Positions 52,300 through 60,742 of a stretch of 64,000 nt of DNA are shown in pieces (the first letter of the stretch is position 1; the number at the start of each line of letters is the position of its first letter). Where the stretch lies: NCBI GenBank assembly GCA_038749105.1, contig JBCDIM010000008.1:1-64000 (forward strand), given 5' to 3'. Origin of the DNA: JBCCOW01 sp038749105. GTDB taxonomy: Bacteria; Planctomycetota; Phycisphaerae; Phycisphaerales; Phycisphaeraceae. Both the position numbers and the translations under genes were made by a program. Below the pieces are notes generated by a model, which searched no databases, had not been told where the DNA came from, and saw only the letters and a program-made list of their open reading frames with translations.

Positions 52300-52336
52300 C
52301 CCCGGGCTCTGCCCGGGGGCACGTGGCGCACCGGAT
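52295..52336 (+). repeat. Dispersed hairpin repeat, family A copy 4
   Basis: CTTTAGCCCCGGGCTCTGCC, then CGGGGGCACGTGGC and an ACCGGATG box. The stem CCCCGGGC-TCT-GCCCGGGG is perfect. Its TAG (52297-52299) is the stop codon of the transglutaminase gene. Confidence 0.88.
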
Positions 52337-52366
52337 GTTTCACGCCCCACCCCTTCCCCCAATAGT

Positions 52367-52885
52367 TCAAACCCACCACTTCGCCGCATATGCCGCCCGC
52401 TTTGCCGCCCGCGCTTCCCGCCACGCGACGTACACCCCCAACCACACCGCCGACCACCCCACCACCGGCACCACCATCCGCAGGACCACCGTCCACGCCC
52501 CGATGCTGCCCCGCGCATCCGTCACGAGGTTCACCCACACCGCGACATAAAGCCCGCAGATCGTCAGAAAGACCAGGCAGACCACACCCGTCGCGTCGTG
52601 GTCGTCCGCCACATAGAGCTTCCACAGGAAGAAAATTCCCAACCCCGCGTAGATCATCCGGGTCCAGTCCCCCCACAAAAATGCACCAAAGCCCGCCCTA
52701 CTCCACTGACGCGCCGCCGCTCTCTCCGCGTCGAGCGAATCAGTAACGCGCTCCCACGTCGCCGACATAAACACGTCCCACGGGATCATCGTCGCCGCCG
52801 TGAGCGCGATGTCCAACGCGAACAGCACCACCCAGAACCGCGGGTTCCGCACCAGCTCCAACACACGCTGCATCCGTCCCGGCAT
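52367..52885 (-). CDS. Four-span membrane protein of unknown function
   Basis: 172 residues from the ATG at 52885. Four hydrophobic segments are visible: WVVLFALDIALTAATMI, MIYAGLGIFFLWKLYV, TGVVCLVFLTICGLYVAVWV and VLRMVVPVVGWSAVWLGVYV. No family recognised. It ends in a basic helix (REARAAKRAAYAAK). TAGGGT six bases before the ATG favours this start over a GTG one codon earlier. Confidence 0.7.
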   Translation of the reverse strand: MPGRMQRVLELVRNPRFWVVLFALDIALTAATMIPWDVFMSATWERVTDSLDAERAAARQWSRAGFGAFLWGDWTRMIYAGLGIFFLWKLYVADDHDATGVVCLVFLTICGLYVAVWVNLVTDARGSIGAWTVVLRMVVPVVGWSAVWLGVYVAWREARAAKRAAYAAKWWV

Positions 52886-52891
52886 CACTCC

Positions 52892-52897
52892 ACCCTA
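52892..52897 (-). promoter_or_regulatory. -10-like TAGGGT, 6 nt before an ATG
   Basis: Minus-strand TAGGGT, GGAGTG, ATG at 52885. With the plus-strand TACCCT at 52919 it makes a back-to-back pair of leaderless-type promoters in 45 bases. Confidence 0.45.
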
Positions 52898-52918
52898 CAC
52901 CCCGTCCTGCAAACCCGA

Positions 52919-52924
52919 TACCCT
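52919..52924 (+). promoter_or_regulatory. -10-like TACCCT, 6 nt before an ATG
   Basis: TACCCT, TAAACG, ATG at 52931. It faces away from the minus-strand hexamer at 52892. Confidence 0.45.
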
Positions 52925-52930
52925 TAAACG

Positions 52931-53539
52931 ATGCCCATCCGCCTCGACGACGCCCCGCTGACCACCGACGGCCCCCGGCTGCGCGACGCCATCGCCGCGG
53001 CCGTCCTCACGCTCCAGAACCAGGGCCGGATGCTCGTCGAGGTCAAGATCGACGGCGACACCGTCCCCGAGGCCCAGCTCGAAGACCGGGCCGACGACTC
53101 CGTCGAAGCCAGCCAGGTCGAATTATTCTCCGCCAACCCCACCGCCCTGACCACCTCCGTGCTCGAGCAGTGCCGCGGCCGCCTCGACGACGCCCGGGAC
53201 CTGCAGGAAGACGCCGCCGAGCTGCTGCAACGCGACCAGGTCGGCGACGGGCTCAGCAAGCTCGGCGACTCCATCGAGCCCTGGCTCCAGACCCAGCAGG
53301 CGGTCGCCCAGTCCGCCGTCATCGCCGGCATCGACCTCAACACGTTCGACCTCGACGGCCAGCCGCTGATCGCCTCGATCGAAGCCCTGCTCACCCAGCT
53401 CAAAGACCTCAAACAGCTCATCGAGGCCCAGGACACCATCGCCCTCGCCGATGCCTTGGCCTACGAGTGGCCCGAGACCACTGACCGCTGGGACAAACTC
53501 CTCGCCGCCCTGATCGACCGCATCGAATCCGGCGCGTAA
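52931..53539 (+). CDS. Cytoplasmic helical protein of unknown function
   Basis: 202 residues, no signal peptide or membrane helix. An N-terminal strand-helix part (RLRDAIAAAVLTLQNQGRMLVEVKIDG) is followed by acidic helices (QCRGRLDDARDLQEDAAELL, LLTQLKDLKQLIEAQDTIAL). No family recognised. The even use of high-GC codons supports coding. Downstream, a spacer of seven ATCGCAC repeats separates it from nuoC. Confidence 0.7.
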   Translation: MPIRLDDAPLTTDGPRLRDAIAAAVLTLQNQGRMLVEVKIDGDTVPEAQLEDRADDSVEASQVELFSANPTALTTSVLEQCRGRLDDARDLQEDAAELLQRDQVGDGLSKLGDSIEPWLQTQQAVAQSAVIAGIDLNTFDLDGQPLIASIEALLTQLKDLKQLIEAQDTIALADALAYEWPETTDRWDKLLAALIDRIESGA

Positions 53540-53553
53540 AGTCTCCCTCGCAA

Positions 53554-53606
53554 ATCGCACATCGCACATCGCACATCGCACATCGCACATCGCACATCGC
53601 ACATCC
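53554..53606. repeat. Heptanucleotide tandem repeat ATCGCAC x7
   Basis: Seven perfect head-to-tail copies of ATCGCAC (53554-53602) plus a partial copy fill most of the 71-bp spacer before nuoC. Not inverted, unlike the arrays at 50028 and 51118. Confidence 0.97.
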
Positions 53607-53610
53607 GATC

Positions 53611-54183
53611 ATGCCCAACCTCGACCACCCCACCCTCCCCAAGATCAAGGCTGCGTTCCCCGACGCGAAGCTCTTCGCCACCGAGTTCCGCGGGCAGACC
53701 ACCCTAGTCGTCCCCGCCGACCTGTTGCACGAGCTGCTGACCACGCTCAAGAACATGGGCGACGGGCCATACGACCAGCTCGCCGATATCGCCGGCATCG
53801 ACTACCTCAACTACCCCCAGCCCCGGGCCGGCGGGCCCACCGGGCGCTTCGGCGTCGTCTACAACCTCCTCGGCACCGGGCATTCTGGCCCCGACGCCCC
53901 CCGGCTCTTCATCAAGGTCCTGCTCGACCCCTCCATCCCCACCGACGGCATCGAACCCGACCCCGCTCTGCACCTCCCCACCGTCACCGACCTCTACCCC
54001 GGCGCCGAATGGCTCGAACGCGAGGTCTTCGACATGTTCGGCATCCGCTTCGACGGCCACCCCGATCTCCGCCGGATCCTCACCTGGGAAGACTACCCCG
54101 CCCACCCCCTCCGCAAGGACTACCCCGTCACCGGCCGGGGCGAACGCGAGAACTACCGCGTGGTCCCCCGCGACGAGGCCTGA
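53611..54183 (+). CDS. nuoC: NADH-quinone oxidoreductase subunit C
   Basis: 190 residues. Peripheral-arm subunit of respiratory complex I. The signature block EREVFDMFGIRFDGHPDLRR is followed by ILTWEDYPAHPLRKDYPVTGRGER, and the N-terminal part QLADIAGIDYLNYP is typical. No other nuo gene is in the window: neither neighbour belongs to complex I. The gene could be a detached member of the nuo set or a second copy. The five bases before the ATG follow a heptamer array, with no Shine-Dalgarno. Confidence 0.92.
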   Translation: MPNLDHPTLPKIKAAFPDAKLFATEFRGQTTLVVPADLLHELLTTLKNMGDGPYDQLADIAGIDYLNYPQPRAGGPTGRFGVVYNLLGTGHSGPDAPRLFIKVLLDPSIPTDGIEPDPALHLPTVTDLYPGAEWLEREVFDMFGIRFDGHPDLRRILTWEDYPAHPLRKDYPVTGRGERENYRVVPRDEA

Positions 54184-54240
54184 GCCACCCTCTCACAAAC
54201 CCAATAGCCGGCTCGCTACGCGGCCCCGGCCGTCTGCCCC

Positions 54241-55173
54241 TCACTTCGTCAACCGCCGGACCAGCGCCTCACCCACGCCCTCCGTGTCCTGCCCCTCGGC
54301 CCGCCACGCGGTCTTGTGGTGCTGCATCGGGTGCCGCCGGACCCACGTCACCACCACCATCACCGCCGCCCCCGTGAACGCGAACGCCAGCAGGCTCGCC
54401 GCCCCCTTCAGTCCGAAGATGTCGAACAGCACGTCCTCCGACACCGGGCCCTTCCCCACCGCCAGCAGCACCGGCTGCCGCTCGAAGTCCCCCATCACCC
54501 TGCCCTGAAACGCGCCGTCCCCCGCCGCCGCCTTCGCCGCGTCCCGCTCCTCCACCGTCCGGTAGATCGGCACGGCAAACTCGGCTTCGCCCTTCCAGCC
54601 CACCTCCACCCGGTACACCCCGGCCACCGGCGCATCGAACTGGTAGAACCCCAGCCCCGCACGCCCCGCCGCACCCGCGCCATCCTCACCGCCAACCGCA
54701 CCCCGCGTCTGATAGATCACCGCCGGCCGAGCCCGACCCGTCAGCTCCGACCCGTCCTCGCGATCGACGTCCCCCTGCAGCGTCCGCCCGTCCTCCTGCC
54801 GTACCGAGCTCAACGCCAGCTGCTCCACGGCTTCGCCGCCCGGACCGGTCACCGCCACCCGCAGCGCGATCTCGTCCTGGAACGGCCAGACCAGCCGACG
54901 CGGCGTATCGAACCGCTGCGCCTCAAAGTCGCCGATGTTCTCGTAGAAGACCGTGTACGTCCCCGGCTCGGCGACCTCCACCTCGCCCACGCCCCCGTCC
55001 AGCGTCACCACAAACCGCGAGAACCCTTCGACCCGCTCCAGCATCACCCGCTGCTTCGCCCACACCGCGTACGCAAACACGCCACCCGTCACCAGCACCA
55101 TCAGCACCGCCGCCGCGTACCACCGACGCCCCGGGCGACGCGCCCCCGCATCTGATGTCGACTCGCTTTCCAT
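54241..55173 (-). CDS. Two-span membrane protein with periplasmic beta domain
   Basis: 310 residues. A short basic N-terminus, a membrane helix (about 18-38, YAAAVLMVLVTGGVFAYAVWA), a beta-rich extracytoplasmic domain (VEVAEPGTYTVFYENIG, GLGFYQFDAPVAGVYRVEVGW), and a second helix near residue 258 to 278 (LLAFAFTGAAVMVVVTWV) before a cytoplasmic tail. No known family. TAAAGT six bases before the ATG suggests leaderless expression. The gene to its 5' side (55.2-55.9 kb) has a similar size class and could be functionally linked. Confidence 0.72.
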   Translation of the reverse strand: MESESTSDAGARRPGRRWYAAAVLMVLVTGGVFAYAVWAKQRVMLERVEGFSRFVVTLDGGVGEVEVAEPGTYTVFYENIGDFEAQRFDTPRRLVWPFQDEIALRVAVTGPGGEAVEQLALSSVRQEDGRTLQGDVDREDGSELTGRARPAVIYQTRGAVGGEDGAGAAGRAGLGFYQFDAPVAGVYRVEVGWKGEAEFAVPIYRTVEERDAAKAAAGDGAFQGRVMGDFERQPVLLAVGKGPVSEDVLFDIFGLKGAASLLAFAFTGAAVMVVVTWVRRHPMQHHKTAWRAEGQDTEGVGEALVRRLTK

Positions 55174-55179
55174 CTGTCC

Positions 55180-55185
55180 ACTTTA
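55180..55185 (-). promoter_or_regulatory. -10-like TAAAGT, 6 nt before an ATG
   Basis: Minus-strand TAAAGT, GGACAG, ATG at 55173. Confidence 0.45.
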
Positions 55186-55212
55186 GGCCAACCCGCACCG
55201 CCCACGCCGCCC

Positions 55213-55860
55213 CTACTCAGCCCACGCCCCACCCACACCATCCGCCCCACCCACACCATCCGCCCCACCCACACCATCCGCTCCATCCGCTCCATCCGCC
55301 GCGCCAGGCCCCTCCGCCTTGATCGCGTCGAAGAAGTCCTCGTCCCGGTCCTGCTCGCTGCTGACCAGGAAGTCGATCTCCGTCCCGTCCGAGAGCGTCA
55401 GCACGATGCTGCTGTCGAACAGGAACGACGTGTCTCGCCGGAGCTCCGCCGAGTCGATCTCGTCGAACCGGATCACCCGGCTCATCCCCGCCTCCGGGTT
55501 GTGCACCGCCACATGGTCCTCCGTCACCAGCACAAACCCGTCCTCCACATCCCGAATCGCAGGCGAGTAGTAGAACCGGATCGTCTCCCCAGAATCGACC
55601 AGCCCCAGCCGCTCGGCCGACGCCCGGTACTCCGTCGGCAGCCGAGACCCGGGGTACACCGCGATGTCCGGCCCGCCCGCGGCATAGATCACCAAACCGA
55701 TGAACCCCGCGCAGCTCAGCACCACCACCCCGCCGATCAGCAGCAGCACCCAGCCCCACCACGGCATCCGCCGCCGCCTCACCGCTGAGTCAGACGGGTA
55801 CGCCCCGAACGGGTCACCGGACGGCAGGTCGTACTGGATCGGCTCAAACTCGTCACGCAT
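55213..55860 (-). CDS. Single-span membrane protein with PH-like domain and C-terminal GVGGAD repeats
   Basis: 215 residues from the ATG at 55860. A Pro/Asp N-terminus, then a basic patch and one membrane helix (WWGWVLLLIGGVVVLSCAGFIGLVIYAA), then a beta-rich domain reminiscent of PH-like or YokE-type folds (GFVLVTEDHVAVHNPEAG, SSIVLTLSDGTEIDFLVS). The last 30 residues are a repeat of six residues (GVGGAD) coded by an 18-bp tandem array. TAAGCT six bases before the ATG selects this start over the GTG two codons earlier. Confidence 0.72.
   Translation of the reverse strand: MRDEFEPIQYDLPSGDPFGAYPSDSAVRRRRMPWWGWVLLLIGGVVVLSCAGFIGLVIYAAGGPDIAVYPGSRLPTEYRASAERLGLVDSGETIRFYYSPAIRDVEDGFVLVTEDHVAVHNPEAGMSRVIRFDEIDSAELRRDTSFLFDSSIVLTLSDGTEIDFLVSSEQDRDEDFFDAIKAEGPGAADGADGADGVGGADGVGGADGVGGAWAE
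55231..55302. repeat. 18-bp coding tandem repeat (3 copies plus two 9-bp half units)
   Basis: ACCCACACCATCCGCCCC repeats three times, then two 9-base units follow. Read on the minus strand it encodes the GVGGAD/GAD tail of the membrane protein. The unit is a multiple of three, so copy-number change would keep the frame. Confidence 0.9.
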
Positions 55861-55866
55861 CCCCAC

Positions 55867-55872
55867 AGCTTA
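55867..55872 (-). promoter_or_regulatory. -10-like TAAGCT, 6 nt before an ATG
   Basis: Minus-strand TAAGCT, GTGGGG, ATG at 55860. The longer frame's GTG overlaps the spacer. Confidence 0.45.
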
Positions 55873-55940
55873 CGGCAACACCCGCACCGGCTGCTCCCCC
55901 ACACCCCAACCCGCGCCCGCACCCCCGCACCCGCACCCGC

Positions 55941-56510
55941 TCAACCCATCGCCGCCACCGGCGCATAGCGAAAGCAGTCCGTCGTGTGGTCGTTCACCAG
56001 CCCGACCGACTGCATGTACGCGTACACGATCGTCGACCCGACGAAGTTGAACCCCCGCTTCTTGAGGTCTTTGCTGATCCGGTCCGACAGCTCGGTGCGG
56101 TCCGGCACCTCCGCCATCGACGCAAACGCGTTCTGGATCGGCTTACCGTCCACCCAACCCCAGATGTAGTCCGCAAAGCTCCCGAACTCCCGCTGCACCG
56201 CCAGAAACGCCTTGGCGTTCCGCACCGCCGAGTCGACCTTCAGCCGGTTCCGGATGATCCCCGGGTCGGCGAGCAGCTTGGCCTTCTTCGCATCCGTGTA
56301 CTTCGCCACCTTCGCCGGGTCGAACCCATCGAAGACCTTGCGGTAGTGCGCCCGCTTCTTGAGCACTGTCAGCCAGCTCAGCCCCGCCTGCGCGCCTTCC
56401 AAGATCAGCATCTCGAACAGCCGACGGTCATCCCGCACCGGCACGCCCCACTCCTCATCGTGGTAGGCGATGTACAACGGGTCGTCGGTACACCAAGCGC
56501 ATCGGATCAA
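55941..56510 (-). CDS. tag: DNA-3-methyladenine glycosylase I, probable TTG start
   Basis: Removes 3-methyladenine from alkylated DNA. 189 residues. Family signature MIRCAWCTDDPLYIAYHDEEWG; the structural zinc site is complete (C4, H17, H175, C179, the last two in NDHTTDCFRY). LFEMLILEGAQAGLSWLTVL carries the catalytic glutamate and base-binding Trp. No ATG or GTG is available near the N-terminus; TTG at 56510 gives the normal protein beginning, so it is taken as the start. Confidence 0.93.
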   Translation of the reverse strand: MIRCAWCTDDPLYIAYHDEEWGVPVRDDRRLFEMLILEGAQAGLSWLTVLKKRAHYRKVFDGFDPAKVAKYTDAKKAKLLADPGIIRNRLKVDSAVRNAKAFLAVQREFGSFADYIWGWVDGKPIQNAFASMAEVPDRTELSDRISKDLKKRGFNFVGSTIVYAYMQSVGLVNDHTTDCFRYAPVAAMG

Positions 56511-56611
56511 AACTCGGCCCTCAGGGCTTCACACGAAGCCGCCGAGAGACTATCAAAGGGGTCTGCGAGCCGGGCACGACACCCCGCCCGGCCGCCCCGA
56601 GGAGAAAGACG

Positions 56612-57232
56612 ATGAAGATCTCGACACCGCTTGTGCTGGGCCTCGCCCTGGTGCCCTACTCGGTCGCGATGCTCGTGACCGAGCTGATGACCTCGCAGGA
56701 CTACGCCCGGCTGTTCTTCACCGATCTGGAGGGCCCGATCATGCTCTACGGCGTGAACACGACCCTGGCCGTGGCCCTGTTCTGGGGCACGGGGCTGCTG
56801 TGTGCGGTCGCAATCTACCTCCGGGGCGACGGCTCGCCCTGGGCGACCCGGGCCGGGCGGTTCCTCTGCCTCCAGGTCCTGCTCTTCGCCTACCTCGGGC
56901 TCGACGACCGCTTCCTCATCCACGAACGCATCGACCGCAAGACCGGCTTCAACAACGCCCTGGTCCTCGTGATCGTCGGCGTCGCCCAGCTCGCCACGCT
57001 CTTCTGGTACCGCAAAGAGTGGGACTCCCCCGCCGCCCGCCGCTGGCTTATCCTCGCCGCCGGCCTGTTCGTGGTCATGAGCGTCCTCGACGCCCTCGCC
57101 CCCCCGCTCATGGTCCTCCGCCTCAGCCTCGAAGACCTCTGCAAGACCTGGTCGGCCTTCTTCCTGTTCCTGTTCGGCTGCGAGATGCTCCGGCAACAGC
57201 ACACGCAAGCAAAACGGCTCCATGCCGTATAG
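56612..57232 (+). CDS. Multi-span membrane protein of unknown function
   Basis: 206 residues. Hydrophobic segments at about 5-25, 47-68, 86-102, 117-134, 147-163 and 178-192 suggest five or six membrane helices; the loop LGLDDRFLIHERIDRKTG is strongly charged. No family recognised. GAGGAG nine bases before the ATG is one of the clearest Shine-Dalgarno sites of the window, with TATCAA about 60 bases upstream as a possible -10. Confidence 0.75.
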   Translation: MKISTPLVLGLALVPYSVAMLVTELMTSQDYARLFFTDLEGPIMLYGVNTTLAVALFWGTGLLCAVAIYLRGDGSPWATRAGRFLCLQVLLFAYLGLDDRFLIHERIDRKTGFNNALVLVIVGVAQLATLFWYRKEWDSPAARRWLILAAGLFVVMSVLDALAPPLMVLRLSLEDLCKTWSAFFLFLFGCEMLRQQHTQAKRLHAV

Positions 57233-57305
57233 GCGGACCCCAACGCACGCCTGCGCCGCTCCAGGTTTGTCGGTCTGCGGCTCTAAACTCCCACAGCATC
57301 AAGAA

Positions 57306-57866
57306 TCAAGACCGCCGGGAGGCTCCGGCTGACTCGTCTTCAAGGCGATCCAACAAGGCCTTAAATTCGTGGCGATATGGCTTGGCGATCCGAGACACAA
57401 ACGCCTTGTCCAGCGGAACACTCTCGATCAGCCGTACCACGTCGGCGAGGTCTTGAGCGCGGTGGACAAACTTCGTCCCGGTCGAGAGCTTCATCGTCAC
57501 CAGATCACCGAGCGTGATCGTGGCCAGGCCTTGAACCTCGCCGAAGCGCGTGGGGATAAAAGGCAACTTGTCCTGAGGAGCAAGGATCTGGACCGGCACC
57601 GAGTCCTTTTCAAACTGGCTCCGCGCTTCGGACCAAACAAACTGCCGGGCCTTGAGCTCGTCCGCCAGCCTTTCACGGTCATCCACAAACACATCGATAT
57701 CCGTGGTGGTCCGCTCATAGCCGTGCAGGAATACGGCTATACCTCCCACAATCCCACCGGTCACGCCCGCAGAAGCGATCGCGTCGGAGACTTCGTGAGC
57801 GATCTCCAGAATCTTCGACTCGCCCATCAACATGTCCAAGGCCATCCGGCCGGCTGCGGTCACCAT
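57306..57866 (-). CDS. Nucleotidyltransferase-fold protein
   Basis: 186 residues. The pattern GIVGGIAVFLHGYERTTTDIDVFVDD is the G-G/S plus DxD motif of minimal nucleotidyltransferases, as in AbiEii/MNT-type proteins and some unclassified chromosomal families. The rest is helical with LGDLVTMKLSTGTKFVHRAQDLADVVRLI. MNT proteins are often one half of toxin-antitoxin pairs, but no HEPN or other partner gene is adjacent. Base composition is less GC-rich than its neighbours, suggesting acquisition. TAAACT lies seven bases before the ATG. Confidence 0.75.
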   Translation of the reverse strand: MVTAAGRMALDMLMGESKILEIAHEVSDAIASAGVTGGIVGGIAVFLHGYERTTTDIDVFVDDRERLADELKARQFVWSEARSQFEKDSVPVQILAPQDKLPFIPTRFGEVQGLATITLGDLVTMKLSTGTKFVHRAQDLADVVRLIESVPLDKAFVSRIAKPYRHEFKALLDRLEDESAGASRRS

Positions 57867-57873
57867 GTCATTG

Positions 57874-57879
57874 AGTTTA
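57874..57879 (-). promoter_or_regulatory. -10-like TAAACT, 7 nt before an ATG
   Basis: Minus-strand TAAACT, CAATGAC, ATG at 57866. Confidence 0.4.
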
Positions 57880-57910
57880 TCGGCCGAGCAAGCCCAACCA
57901 TCACGGAAAA

Positions 57911-60520
<2,610 letters not shown>

Positions 60521-60742
60521 GATGACGATGGTTCCGGTTGGCGGCGGAGAAGCCGACGATTGAAAATGACCACAAACCCCTGTTAAACCTTGAGCTGTCC
60601 CCTCAGGAACGGGTCATCGATAGCAGCGACTAGTGTACCAGATCGGGCGGTCTCTTGCGACCTCAGAAGGCCCTGGCGGGACACGACACCGGCCTGGAAC
60701 TAACCGGATCTTGCGGGCCCTCGACCGACGCATGGATTGCCG
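60521..60742. other. Leader and spacer between gyrB and the TPR gene
   Basis: About 220 bases. Apart from the TACACT candidate, no hairpin repeat, terminator or small frame was found; the end of the TPR gene lies at its right edge. Confidence 0.5.
60632..60637 (-). promoter_or_regulatory. -10 candidate TACACT of gyrB
   Basis: Minus-strand TACACT followed by A, in the 220-bp leader of gyrB. The same heptamer TACACTA occurs before the TPR gene at 63873. The -35 region is weak (TCGCAA, about three matches). It would give a leader of about 105 bases. Confidence 0.45.

Noticed and set aside
53554..53606. Repeat array as a CRISPR
   Set aside because: Units are 7 bp head to tail without spacers; no cas genes nearby.
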